A model generated the notes under the pieces. That model made no database searches. It was not told the origin of the DNA and saw only the letters and a program-made list of their open reading frames with translations. The position numbers were made by a program, and so were the translations under genes. 19,979 nucleotides of DNA from Methanobacteriota archaeon (GTDB lineage: Archaea; Halobacteriota; Methanomicrobia; Methanomicrobiales; Methanoculleaceae): contig JAEWMO010000161.1 of assembly GCA_023457135.1 (NCBI GenBank), positions 1 to 19,979 of the forward strand, in the 5' to 3' direction. Position 1 is the first letter of the stretch; every line of letters starts with the position of its first letter. Below, piece after piece: positions 1 to 6,738 of this stretch.

Positions 1-119
1 GTGCCGTAGTCCCAGCCCGTGCCCTCGACCTCGTCCGGGAAGCGGGTGTGGGCGAGGCGTTCGCGGAGGTCGTCGAGGACCGGTTCGGGGATATCGATGC
101 GAAACGAGTCGACCGCCAT
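1..119 (-). CDS. Epoxide hydrolase-like protein, N-terminal fragment (cut by window edge)
   Basis: Reading the minus strand from the ATG at 117-119 gives 39 codons that run off the left edge. The peptide begins MAVDSFRIDIPEPVLDDLRE and continues through RLAHTRFPDEVEGTGWDYGT. This matches the start of the epoxide hydrolase N-terminal (EHN) domain, where a short strand is followed by a helix with LxxRLxxTRFPDE and a GWDYG turn. In that family the EHN region precedes an alpha/beta-hydrolase fold, which lies outside the window, so catalytic residues cannot be checked. No ribosome binding site is obvious, but a TATA-like AGTTATCA at 141-150 lies about 27 bp upstream of the ATG, which suggests a near-leaderless transcript. 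Family assignment is by recognition; the substrate is unknown. Confidence 0.7.
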   Translation of the reverse strand, partial: MAVDSFRIDIPEPVLDDLRERLAHTRFPDEVEGTGWDYG

Positions 120-140
120 GCGGGGAGTGCTGGAGGGAGG

Positions 141-150
141 GGTGATAACT
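141..150 (-). promoter_or_regulatory. TATA-like box of the epoxide-hydrolase-like gene
   Basis: The minus strand reads AGTTATCACC here, centred about 27 bp upstream of the ATG ending at 119. The position suits an archaeal TATA box for a leaderless or near-leaderless mRNA. The box is a weak consensus match. Confidence 0.3.
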
Positions 151-231
151 CTTTCGCGATTGATAGACCGCTGCACGGCTCGGTCATATCGGAGGGGACA
201 ATGGGAAAACAAGAACAGAGATACAGAATAT

Positions 232-249
232 TGGTTCAGAATTGAACCA
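232..249. repeat. 7-bp inverted repeat just downstream of tRNA-Asn
   Basis: TGGTTCA, four bases (GAAT), then TGAACCA form a perfect inverted repeat. It lies 10 bp past the 3' end of the minus-strand tRNA gene, between it and the epoxide-hydrolase-like gene. It could be a 3' processing or termination hairpin of the tRNA transcript, or an operator for the downstream gene. The sequence alone does not decide. Confidence 0.4.
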
Positions 250-259
250 GAATCCGGAA

Positions 260-332
260 CGCCGCCAACAGGACTCGAACCTGTGACATGCTGGTTAACA
301 GCCAGCCACTCTACCAACTGAGTTATGGCGGC
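260..332 (-). tRNA. tRNA-Asn (anticodon GUU)
   Basis: The minus strand folds as a full cloverleaf. The acceptor GCCGCCA pairs with TGGCGGC, and the D arm has ACTC/GAGT with an AGTTGGTA loop. The anticodon stem GCTGG/CCAGC encloses the loop CTGTTAA, so the anticodon is GTT (plus-strand 297-299). The T arm is ACAGG/CCTGT with loop TTCGAGT. The discriminator is G at 260, and CCA is not encoded, as is usual in many archaea. The gene is 73 nt with no intron. Confidence 0.97.
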
Positions 333-369
333 ACCGTAGTAAGTGCTCTATAATGTCTCGTCTGCACCG

Positions 370-379
370 TATTAAAGAT
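370..379 (-). promoter_or_regulatory. Candidate TATA box for tRNA-Asn
   Basis: The minus strand reads CTTTAATAC in this stretch, about 40 bp upstream of the mature tRNA 5' end. That spacing would leave a short 5' leader for RNase P. A second AT-rich stretch (CATTATAG, 348-355) is nearer but would place the start inside the tRNA. The box overlaps the stop codon of the upstream regulator gene. Confidence 0.3.
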
Positions 380-686
380 TACGGGAGTTCTCCTGCTTGA
401 TGACCTGCAGGAGCGCGATCAGGTCGTCGACCTCACCCTCAAGACCCGAAAGAAGGTCGGAGGCGAGCGGGGTCGCCACCGCGCCCGCCGGCGAGGCCCG
501 GATGTAGCCTTCCTGCTCGAGGATCCGCAGCGAGTAGCGGACCCGGTGGTAGGGGAGGTCGAGGACCTCGGAGAGCTTCATGATGCCGATGGGCTGGTGC
601 TCCACGACAGCCCGGATCACCTCAAGATGCCTTGAGACGAGTTCGATCTCGGATTTGAGTTTTGCGAGCATATCATCCGTCCGCAT
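372..686 (-). CDS. Small winged-helix transcriptional regulator
   Basis: This 104-residue protein is predicted to bind DNA through one winged-helix domain at about residues 20-75. Helices LEVIRAVVEHQPIGIMKLSE and LPYHRVRYSLRILEQEGYI match the usual 'recognition helix then wing' pattern of archaeal MarR/ArsR-like regulators. A C-terminal helix (about 76-99) rich in Leu, Glu and Asp could serve in dimerisation. No metal- or ligand-binding motif is seen, so the effector is unknown. The ATG at 684-686 has only a weak ribosome binding site, but a TATA-like CATAATAA (711-718) lies 29 bp upstream. The gene therefore probably has its own promoter inside the end of the preceding membrane-protein gene, in addition to possible read-through from it. 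The specific family is not recognised. Confidence 0.8.
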   Translation of the reverse strand: MRTDDMLAKLKSEIELVSRHLEVIRAVVEHQPIGIMKLSEVLDLPYHRVRYSLRILEQEGYIRASPAGAVATPLASDLLSGLEGEVDDLIALLQVIKQENSRNL

Positions 687-710
687 GGATGCCCAGGGAG
701 TCCACGCGCA

Positions 711-718
711 TTATTATG
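711..718 (-). promoter_or_regulatory. TATA-like box of the winged-helix gene
   Basis: The minus strand reads CATAATAA, centred about 29 bp upstream of the ATG ending at 686. It overlaps the last codons of the 77-residue membrane-protein gene. Confidence 0.35.
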
Positions 719-947
719 GTTGTTCGTGCAGCCAGACCTTCGTCTGGGCATACTGCTTCCGGAACGAGAACGCAAGGGCCGCACCGACGGCGAGGAGGAG
801 AACGCCGATCGCAAGGCCGGGAACTCCTTCGGGCCCGAACCGGAGGAGGACAAAGACACCCATGGCGAAGCAGAGGACGATGACGTTCAGCATGACCGTC
901 AGCATGGCGAACTTAGCCTTGAAGACCCGTTTGGTTGCCTCATCCAT
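714..947 (-). CDS. Small two-helix membrane protein, function unknown
   Basis: This 77-residue protein has a charged N-terminus (MDEATKRVFKAKF), two hydrophobic segments (about residues 13-35 and 43-62) separated by the short loop RFGPEG, and a polar tail. The topology is that of a small helical-hairpin membrane protein with both ends probably cytoplasmic. No catalytic or binding motif is visible and the family is not recognised. It lies 27 bp upstream of, and on the same strand as, the winged-helix regulator, so the two may form a membrane-protein/regulator pair. The ATG at 945-947 lacks a ribosome binding site. A TATA-like stretch (968-980) is centred 26 bp upstream, again suggesting a leaderless message. 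Confidence 0.75.
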   Translation of the reverse strand: MDEATKRVFKAKFAMLTVMLNVIVLCFAMGVFVLLRFGPEGVPGLAIGVLLLAVGAALAFSFRKQYAQTKVWLHEQP

Positions 948-967
948 TATTCATACTTGAACGTGGT

Positions 968-980
968 GGTAAAAGTACTT
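968..980 (-). promoter_or_regulatory. TATA-like box of the small membrane-protein gene
   Basis: The minus strand reads AAGTACTTTTACC, centred about 26 bp upstream of the ATG ending at 947. It lies in the 59-bp divergent gap shared with the peptidase gene starting at 1007. Confidence 0.3.
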
Positions 981-1006
981 GTGGTTTCAACGAAAGAGGT
1001 GGTAGA

Positions 1007-2137
1007 ATGAACGGACTGGAATCTGCCATCCGGGACGCCGGGGCAGCAGCATACGCGGCATACGGGTCGTCCGCAGACGCCAACGTGCGCTACCTCACCC
1101 GGTTCCGCACCACCGATCCCGTGGCCTACGTGGCAAAGCCCGGCGAGCGCGGGATGATCGTCGTCTCCCAGATGGAGCACGAGCGGGCGGTCCGGGAATC
1201 GATCGCCGCGGTCGTCACCCGCGCCGACGCCGGCTACCTCGAGTACATCAAGGCAGGGGAGACGCGCTGGCGGGCGACCGCCCACATGATCGCAGACCTC
1301 GCCGGCGGCCCCGTCCTTGTCCCCGCAACCTTCCCCCTCGCCCTCGCCCGCGAACTTGAGACGTTCCACCCGGTCATCGTCGACACCCGGGGGGCCGTCG
1401 AGGGGATGCGGGCTGTCAAGACCCCCGACGAGCTCGACCGCATCCGCTCGATCCAGCGGACCGCCGAGATGGCGCTCGAGCGGGGGCTCGCCCTCATCCG
1501 CGCATCGGCCCCGAAGGGGGGCATCCTCTACCGCGAGGGCGAGCCCCTCACCTCCGAGGTTGTCCGCGGCGAGATGCACGCCGTCCTCCTCGCCCACGGC
1601 TGCCGGGGAATCGACACCATCGTCTCCTGCGGCCCCGACACCGCCATGCCGCACAACGAGGGCTTCGGGCCACTCCTCGCGGACGAGCCGATCGTCATCG
1701 ATATCTTCCCCCAGGACGAGCGGACCGGCTACCACGCCGACATGACCCGGACGGTCGTGAAGGGCGAGCCGACCCCCGAGATCCGGGAGATGTTCGAGGC
1801 CGTCCGGGACGCGAAGACCCTCGCCGCATCACAGGTCCGCGCCGGGGCCGTCGGCGCCGACCTCTACCGCGCCGTCGTCGAGTTCTTCCGCGACCGCGGC
1901 TACGAGAGCGATACGCGCGGGTTCACCCACAGCCTCGGCCACGGTGTCGGGCTCGAGGTGCACGAAGAGCCGTCGCTCGGCCCGCAGGGCGGGGTGCTCG
2001 CCGCCAGAAACGTCGTCACCATCGAGCCCGGGCTCTACTACCCCGGCATCGGCGGCATCCGCCTGGAGGACATGGGCGCGGTGACAGAGGCCGGCTTTGA
2101 CCGGTTCACCCAATACAGTGAGGAGCTCACGCTATGA
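1007..2137 (+). CDS. M24 family Xaa-Pro-type aminopeptidase
   Basis: This 376-residue, presumably cytosolic dinuclear metallopeptidase resembles aminopeptidase P/prolidase, which removes residues before proline. An N-terminal creatinase-like domain (about 1-135) precedes the pita-bread catalytic domain. The five metal ligands expected for M24 are visible: D232 (VIDIFPQ), D245 (YHADMTRT), H312 (HSLGHGVG), E340 (TIEPGLY) and E354 (RLEDM). H216 and H319 are likely catalytic histidines. The ATG at 1007 was chosen because GAGGTGG (997-1003) lies at proper spacing; the frame stays open upstream to an ATG at 935 that would add 24 unlikely residues. The stop overlaps the next gene's start (ATGA at 2134-2137), so it is probably translationally coupled to methionine aminopeptidase. 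Exact specificity (Xaa-Pro aminopeptidase or dipeptidase) cannot be told. Confidence 0.92.
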   Translation: MNGLESAIRDAGAAAYAAYGSSADANVRYLTRFRTTDPVAYVAKPGERGMIVVSQMEHERAVRESIAAVVTRADAGYLEYIKAGETRWRATAHMIADLAGGPVLVPATFPLALARELETFHPVIVDTRGAVEGMRAVKTPDELDRIRSIQRTAEMALERGLALIRASAPKGGILYREGEPLTSEVVRGEMHAVLLAHGCRGIDTIVSCGPDTAMPHNEGFGPLLADEPIVIDIFPQDERTGYHADMTRTVVKGEPTPEIREMFEAVRDAKTLAASQVRAGAVGADLYRAVVEFFRDRGYESDTRGFTHSLGHGVGLEVHEEPSLGPQGGVLAARNVVTIEPGLYYPGIGGIRLEDMGAVTEAGFDRFTQYSEELTL

Positions 2138-3015
2138 TCATGGATGATGCAGTCTACGACGCCTACCGCGAAGCAGGGGGGCTGGCACGAAGGGTGCTCC
2201 GCCAGGGCGCGGGGCTCGTGAAGGAGGGGACGGCCCTCCTTGAGATGGTCGAGGCGACGGAAGCGATGGTGACGGAGGAGGGGGCGCTCCTTGCCTTCCC
2301 GCTCAACGTATCCTTCAACGAGGCCGCGGCCCACGATACCGCCATGCCCGGCGACGAGCGAATCTTTGCCCGCGGGGACCTCATCAAGGTCGACCTCGGC
2401 GTGACGGTCGACGGCTACATCGCCGACACCGCGATGACCGTCGACCTCGGCGACCACGGCGCACTCGTCGAGGCCTCCCGCGCAGCGCTCGAGGCGGCGA
2501 TCGCCCTCGTCCGGCCCGGGGTCGTCGTCGGGGAACTCGGCGCGGCCATCCAGGCGGCGATCGAGGAGCACGGCTACAAGCCCGTCGGGAACCTCACCGG
2601 GCACGGCCTCGACCAGTACAACCTCCACGGGAAGCCCACCATCCCGAACGTCGCGATGAGCGGCGGTGCCGTTCTTGAGGAGGGAATGGTCTTTGCCGTC
2701 GAACCCTTCGCCACGACGGGGTCGGGCAGGGTCAGCGAGGCGGCGCGCGTGGAGATCTACAAGCAGATCGCGGCACGTCCGGCCCGCCTCCCCTCGGCAA
2801 AACGGATCCTCGAGACGGCGCGGCCCCGGCGCGGCCTCCCGTTCTCACGCCGCTGGGTTCCCGGCGACAAGGTCGATATCGGCCTATCCACCCTTGTACG
2901 GAACGGAATCCTCCACCCCTTCCCGGTGCTGCACGACGTGCCGGGATCGTTCGTCTCGCAGGCGGAGCACACCCTGATCGTCACGGAAGAGGGGTGCGAG
3001 GTCACCACCCGGTGA
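2134..3015 (+). CDS. map: Methionine aminopeptidase, type II (archaeal)
   Basis: This 293-residue enzyme removes the initiator methionine from nascent proteins; the length fits archaeal MetAP2 (about 295). Metal ligands are D87 (KVDLGV), D98 (YIADTAMTV), H157 (LTGHGLD), E190 (FAVEPFA) and E278 (QAEHTLIV). H67 (AAHDTAMPGD) and H165 (NLHGKPTIPN) are the conserved substrate-side histidines. The insertion at about 200-265 containing a helical subdomain is the mark of type II enzymes. The ATG at 2134 overlaps the previous stop and has GTGAGGAG (2118-2125) 8 nt upstream; the ATG at 2140 is an alternative giving two fewer residues. It follows another M24 protein with the same fold, so one transcript probably makes two related proline/methionine-trimming peptidases. 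Confidence 0.96.
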   Translation: MIMDDAVYDAYREAGGLARRVLRQGAGLVKEGTALLEMVEATEAMVTEEGALLAFPLNVSFNEAAAHDTAMPGDERIFARGDLIKVDLGVTVDGYIADTAMTVDLGDHGALVEASRAALEAAIALVRPGVVVGELGAAIQAAIEEHGYKPVGNLTGHGLDQYNLHGKPTIPNVAMSGGAVLEEGMVFAVEPFATTGSGRVSEAARVEIYKQIAARPARLPSAKRILETARPRRGLPFSRRWVPGDKVDIGLSTLVRNGILHPFPVLHDVPGSFVSQAEHTLIVTEEGCEVTTR

Positions 3016-3020
3016 GCTAC

Positions 3021-3029
3021 GCTTATTGA
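3021..3029 (+). promoter_or_regulatory. Candidate TATA box of the AAA+ ATPase gene
   Basis: GCTTATTGA lies 6 bp after the map stop codon and about 34 bp before the ATG at 3059. It supports that start for the ATPase over the TTG/ATG codons at 3026, 3029 and 3044, which would fall within or right after the box. Confidence 0.35.
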
Positions 3030-3058
3030 TGGCGCGCACCCATATGTCAGCTCATAAT

Positions 3059-4348
3059 ATGACCGGCGACACTGGTACGCGTGACGTCCTCGGCATCATG
3101 GAACTCCTGCTCACCGCGGAGATCTTCAACCGGAACGAAGCACTCGGCATCAACGACCTCCATCCGCGCTGCCGGGAGTTCTTCGGCGCCGGAAGCGGCG
3201 GGAACACCGAGGTGAAACGTCCCCTGCTCGTGAGCGAGGGGACGATAAAGAAGGTGTTCGGCACCCCGGACGCCGCATGCCAGACGATCCGTGGAAACCC
3301 GTTCGTCGGCTACGACGAGTTCGGGCAGCGCCTGAGCCTTCCCTCACTCGACGCGGCGGCGGGATGGTTCCTCAAGAAAGGCGGGGCGGAGAGAGTCCAG
3401 GAGAACCCCGTCCTCGCATACTATTATGAAGGGAAGGACGGCGTCGATGTCCGGTATCAGGATGTCAGGGCCAGGAATCCCCGGTTTGAGGACACAAAGG
3501 AGTACATGGAGGCGAAGGTCTCCCGGATCATCGCCGAGAGCGAGGAGATGCGGGAGGCCCGCGACCTGATCATCATCAGCGCCCCCGACGAGGTCGAGTT
3601 TTCGCTCGATAAACTGGTCTGCACCCCGCGGCAGGAGGAGATCATCAGAAAGATCGGTGTTGCCCTCGAACACCGGGAGTTCCTGAAGCAGCGCGGGATC
3701 TACGAGTTCGGCCGGCTCCTCTTCGTCGGCCCGCCCGGCACCGGGAAGACCTCGCTCGCGCTCGCGATGTCCCGGACGCTCCACATGCCGGTGCTCGAGG
3801 TCCGCCTCGCGATGGTCACGTCCCAGTACCTCGGCGAGACCTCGAAGAACATCGACCGGATCTTCGATCTTGCAAAGAAACTCGCCCCCTGCATCCTCTT
3901 CATCGACGAGTTCGACTTCGTCGCAAAGACCCGGGTGAGCGACGACCACGGCGCGATGAAACGCGCGGTGAATATGCTCTTAAAGAACATCGACCAGATC
4001 AGCTTCGTCAAAAACGGCGTCCTCCTGATCGGGGCGACGAACCACCCCCGAATCCTCGACGAGGCGGCCTGGCGGCGCTTTGATGAGGTCGTCGAGTTCC
4101 CGCTCCCGGACAGGGAGACGCGGCGGGCAATCCTTGAGAAGATCGCGGCTTCAATCGAGTGCAATTGCGACTTTGCAGACCTTGCCGACAGAACGGATGG
4201 GTTCTCAGGCTCCGATCTCCGGATGATGATGAAAGAGGCGGTCATCTCGGCGCTGATGGAAGACCGGCGCCACCTCGACGCGGCGGATATCGAGCAGGGT
4301 CTCCTCCGGGTCGAGGAGCGCAATATCATCCGCGGCACCGGGTACTGA
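3059..4348 (+). CDS. AAA+ ATPase with unrecognised N-terminal domain
   Basis: This 429-residue (from 3059) cytosolic ATPase has one C-terminal AAA+ module. It shows Walker A GPPGTGKT (224-231), Walker B ILFIDE (279-284), sensor 1 at LLIGATN (322-328), an arginine finger in WRRFDE (338-343), and the sensor-2 region FSGSDLR (382-388). The module resembles classic AAA proteins (proteasome-activating nucleotidase, Cdc48 D-domain), with DEFD in place of the usual DEID. The N-terminal 180 residues match nothing I recognise and lack the OB fold and coiled coil of PAN. They contain LPSLDAAAGWFLKKGG and a long helix before the ATPase core. The substrate is unknown; protein remodelling is the family-level expectation. 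In-frame starts at 3026 (TTG), 3029 and 3044 are possible. It sits 4 bp upstream of the PhnP-like hydrolase, so they are probably co-transcribed. Confidence 0.88.
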   Translation: MTGDTGTRDVLGIMELLLTAEIFNRNEALGINDLHPRCREFFGAGSGGNTEVKRPLLVSEGTIKKVFGTPDAACQTIRGNPFVGYDEFGQRLSLPSLDAAAGWFLKKGGAERVQENPVLAYYYEGKDGVDVRYQDVRARNPRFEDTKEYMEAKVSRIIAESEEMREARDLIIISAPDEVEFSLDKLVCTPRQEEIIRKIGVALEHREFLKQRGIYEFGRLLFVGPPGTGKTSLALAMSRTLHMPVLEVRLAMVTSQYLGETSKNIDRIFDLAKKLAPCILFIDEFDFVAKTRVSDDHGAMKRAVNMLLKNIDQISFVKNGVLLIGATNHPRILDEAAWRRFDEVVEFPLPDRETRRAILEKIAASIECNCDFADLADRTDGFSGSDLRMMMKEAVISALMEDRRHLDAADIEQGLLRVEERNIIRGTGY

Positions 4349-4352
4349 TAGC

Positions 4353-5078
4353 ATGCAGATAACGCTGCTCGGCACCGGGGACGCCATCGGGACGCCGAAG
4401 ATCGGGTGCAGCTGCGAGAACTGCCGGGCGATGGCGGCCGCGGGGAGGTCGAGGCTCCGGACCTCCCTCCTCATCGAGAACGAGGGGAAGCACATCCTTA
4501 TAGAGTCCTCGCCGGACCTCCGGCAGCAGCTCCTCCGGGCCTGCTCGCCCCATATCGATGCGGTCATCTGGTCGCACGGCCACTACGACCACTTCCTCGG
4601 GTTCGGGGAGTTCTACCGGGTGCAGAAGGTGCCGCCGGCCTACGCGGCCCCGCCGGTGATGGACTACTGCGCCGGGTTCCTCCACTTCCTCTCCTTTGAG
4701 AAGCATCCCGTCCCGGTCCACGAGCCCTTCGACCTCTTCGGGATCACCTTCCGGTTCTTCGAGGTGAACCATCCCCCGGTCTACACCTGCGGCCTCCTCC
4801 TCGAGCACGACGGCGTCACCGTCGCCTATACCGCCGACACGCGGGAGGATATCCCGGAAGCGAGCAGAAACCTCCTTCGCGAGGCCGATATCGACCTCCT
4901 CTTCGTCGACGCCATCGCGCCGGAAGGCTACTCCATCACCAAGCACATGAACTACGCCGAGGCCGTCCGGTTCGCCCACGACGTCGGGGCAAAGGACTAC
5001 CGCTGCGTCCACATGAGCCACATGGTCCCGCCGGGAATGCCCCACGCGGGATACGATATGGAGACGTTCTGCTGGTGA
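4353..5078 (+). CDS. Metallo-beta-lactamase-fold hydrolase, PhnP-like phosphodiesterase
   Basis: This 241-residue hydrolase opens with the beta-CASP-free MBL core and carries the HxHxDH motif SHGHYDH (H75, H77, D79, H80). Further metal ligands are H140 (VNHPP), D162 (TADT) and H223 (MSHM). The cluster GCSCENC (C19, C21, C24) near the N-terminus matches the structural zinc site of PhnP (phosphoribosyl 1,2-cyclic phosphate phosphodiesterase) and distinguishes it from RNase Z. In E. coli PhnP acts in C-P lyase phosphonate breakdown. No other phn genes are present here, so the physiological substrate is probably another cyclic phosphodiester. The start ATG lies 4 bp past the ATPase stop with no strong ribosome binding site, which suggests translational coupling. 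Confidence 0.88.
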   Translation: MQITLLGTGDAIGTPKIGCSCENCRAMAAAGRSRLRTSLLIENEGKHILIESSPDLRQQLLRACSPHIDAVIWSHGHYDHFLGFGEFYRVQKVPPAYAAPPVMDYCAGFLHFLSFEKHPVPVHEPFDLFGITFRFFEVNHPPVYTCGLLLEHDGVTVAYTADTREDIPEASRNLLREADIDLLFVDAIAPEGYSITKHMNYAEAVRFAHDVGAKDYRCVHMSHMVPPGMPHAGYDMETFCW

Positions 5079-5092
5079 GGGGCTCACCCATA

Positions 5093-5100
5093 CTTATATA
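5093..5100 (+). promoter_or_regulatory. TATA box of rpoL
   Basis: CTTATATA is a near-consensus archaeal TATA box, starting 15 bp after the preceding stop codon. It predicts a transcription start near 5122-5126, only about 10 nt before the rpoL start. Confidence 0.6.
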
Positions 5101-5135
5101 CTCCTCCCGGAACCAAAACTTAGGTGCGTATGGCC

Positions 5136-5414
5136 ATGAAACTCAAACTCCTGGAGTTGACTGACGATAAGGCCCGGATCCTCTTTGAAGGCGAAGGCAA
5201 CACCTACATCAACGCGCTCGCCGCCGAGCTCTTGAACGACCCCGACGTGGACGTGGCGCAGCACCGGCAGGCGTTCAAGTTCACCGACCCCGAACTGGTC
5301 GTCACGACCGTCAACGGCCGGGCACCTCTCCTTGCAATCACCGACGCGGCAAAGAGGCTCTCCGCTATAGCCGGGGAACTCCTCCAGCAGATGAACAACC
5401 TCGAGACTGCATAA
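5136..5414 (+). CDS. rpoL: DNA-directed RNA polymerase subunit L
   Basis: This 92-residue homologue of eukaryotic Rpb11/AC19 pairs with subunit D in the assembly platform of archaeal RNA polymerase. The diagnostic segment FEGEGNTYINALAAELLNDP, followed by DVDVAQHRQ and FTDPELVVTT, is the alpha-like dimerisation motif of RpoL. The C-terminal helix AAKRLSAIAGELLQQMNNLE completes it, and the length is normal for archaea. ATG 5136 is preferred because AGGTG (5122-5126) lies 9 nt upstream; ATG 5130 (two more residues) and GTG 5124 are alternatives. A good TATA box lies 36 bp upstream. A methyltransferase gene follows after 6 bp and is probably in the same transcript. Confidence 0.95.
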   Translation: MKLKLLELTDDKARILFEGEGNTYINALAAELLNDPDVDVAQHRQAFKFTDPELVVTTVNGRAPLLAITDAAKRLSAIAGELLQQMNNLETA

Positions 5415-5420
5415 ACGGTC

Positions 5421-6044
5421 ATGAAGAGGAGCGCTGAAGGCTTTGCCCGGATAGCCCGGGAGGTCTTTGCCCCCATCTACCCCATCATCGCCGGGCAGGC
5501 GCTCGCGTGGTCCGGGGTGCGGGAGGGGTTCGCGCTCGATATCGGGAGCGGGCCCGGCCTCCTCTCGGTCGCGCTCGCAGAGAAGAGCAGCCTTTCGGTT
5601 ATTGCTCTCGATACCGACCCGGCGATGGCCCGGATCGCCCGGGAGAACGCCTGCGACCGGGTGATCCCGGTCATCGGCGACGTCCACTGCATGCCGCTTC
5701 GCGACGACTCGGTCTCGCTCGCCGTCAGCCGCGGCTCCATCTATTTCTGGGCAGACCGACCGCGGGCATTCCGTGAGATCGAGCGTGTCCTCCGGCCCGG
5801 CGGCGTCGCGTTCGTCGGCGGGAGCTTCGGGACCCCGGCGATCCGGGAGGAGATCTTTTCCAAGATGCGGCGGCGGAACCCGGACTGGGACAGCGACGTC
5901 GCCCGGCGGAGCGGGAGGGCGACGCCCGATACGCTTCGCGCGGAACTTGCGGCAAGCGGCGTCGCCCACGGCCGCGTCCGAAAAGAAGAAGAGGGGTTGT
6001 GGGTGGAGATCCGGAAGGATCCGATCAATCCACGCGCTCGGTGA
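5421..6044 (+). CDS. Class I SAM-dependent methyltransferase
   Basis: This 207-residue protein has a Rossmann-type methyltransferase fold. Motif I is ALDIGSGPGL (38-47), with the acidic residue ending strand 2 at IALDTDP (61-67), and VIGDVHCMPLRDDSVSLAVS (84-103) forms motifs II-III. RVLRPGGVAFVGG (122-134) is the post-III signature of the Methyltransf_11 type, typical of small-molecule methyltransferases of the UbiE/arsenite family. Only one Cys lies in the motif region (VHC), without the Cys triad of arsenite methyltransferases. The substrate is unknown. It starts 6 bp after rpoL. Its last 20 bp overlap convergently with the end of the aIF2-beta gene. Confidence 0.88.
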   Translation: MKRSAEGFARIAREVFAPIYPIIAGQALAWSGVREGFALDIGSGPGLLSVALAEKSSLSVIALDTDPAMARIARENACDRVIPVIGDVHCMPLRDDSVSLAVSRGSIYFWADRPRAFREIERVLRPGGVAFVGGSFGTPAIREEIFSKMRRRNPDWDSDVARRSGRATPDTLRAELAASGVAHGRVRKEEEGLWVEIRKDPINPRAR

Positions 6045-6642
6045 AGATGATCGTCCCGGCGATCCGGGTGATCTTGATCTTCACCGTCTGGCCCGGTTTT
6101 GCGTTTGCGACATACATCGTGTAGCGGTCGATCTTCACCACACCGTCGCCGCGCTTGGAGAGGAACTGCGGGGTGACGTCCATGATCGCGCCCTCGACCG
6201 GCTTTGCCCCTGCAGACGCGTCCGCGGTCGCCTTCCTCTTCCGGACCGGCCGGTGGCCGCCGCAGGCATCGCACCGGAGCGTCAGGACCCGCTCGCTCTT
6301 GACCAGGCGGGTGTCGGGCTTTCCGCACTCGGAGCAGATGACATAGTCGTCGACGTAGCCCTTGATGATCGTGTTGATCTGCTCCTGCTCGAACTTCCCC
6401 GAGAAGACCGCCCGCGTCCCCTCGATCTTGCCGGCGGTGCCGAGCTCGCCGAGGAGATGCTTCATCAGGTGGTCCTGGTCCCGCCGGAGAGTGCCCGCAA
6501 TCTCGGCGAAGTTCTCAAGAACCGTGGTCTTCCCCTCGATGAAGACGCGGGCCGGAGGGACGGTGAACCGATCCTCGAACTCCGTCGGCTCCGTGATATT
6601 GGTATAGGCCTTCTTCAGAAGGTCTTCGTACGATGGGGTCAT
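6025..6642 (-). CDS. eif2b: Translation initiation factor aIF2 subunit beta with C-terminal TRAM-like domain
   Basis: This 205-residue beta subunit of aIF2 belongs to the ternary complex that brings initiator Met-tRNA to the small ribosomal subunit. The N-terminal helix MTPSYEDLLKKAYTNI binds the gamma subunit. Residues 26-95 form the central alpha/beta domain (RVFIEGKTTVLENFAEIA and HLMKHLLGELGTAG). The zinc ribbon uses C103, C106, C124 and C127 (CSEC, CDAC). After a short basic linker (RKRKATADASAG), residues about 150-203 look like a TRAM beta-barrel RNA-binding domain (GDGVVKIDRYTMYVAN, KPGQTVKIKITRI). The shorter aIF2-beta of other archaea ends at the zinc ribbon. ATG 6642 was chosen over the upstream TTG at 6669 because the protein then begins at the conserved helix. 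Confidence 0.95.
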   Translation of the reverse strand: MTPSYEDLLKKAYTNITEPTEFEDRFTVPPARVFIEGKTTVLENFAEIAGTLRRDQDHLMKHLLGELGTAGKIEGTRAVFSGKFEQEQINTIIKGYVDDYVICSECGKPDTRLVKSERVLTLRCDACGGHRPVRKRKATADASAGAKPVEGAIMDVTPQFLSKRGDGVVKIDRYTMYVANAKPGQTVKIKITRIAGTIIFTERVD

Positions 6643-6738
6643 ACCCCAGTATTGGTCGCGCGACGTCAAAAAGTGGTTCCCTCAAACTCCCCGCCCGCGC
6701 ACACGCTTATGTGGGTGGGCGGCCCAGAGTCGGATCGT

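Noticed and set aside
200..244. A 14-codon open frame (MGKQEQRYRILVQN) preceded by GGAGGGG.
   Set aside because: Spacing between GGAGGGG and ATG is only 3 nt, the peptide is tiny, and it lies antisense in a tRNA flank.
935..1006. Upstream ATG extending the M24 peptidase by 24 residues.
   Set aside because: The extension overlaps the divergent promoter region, and a good ribosome binding site serves the ATG at 1007.
5773..6738. The purL frame is open for 322 codons upstream of the chosen start.
   Set aside because: It runs antisense to aIF2-beta and out of frame with the methyltransferase. The peptide has no PurL features, and the family start matches 6739.
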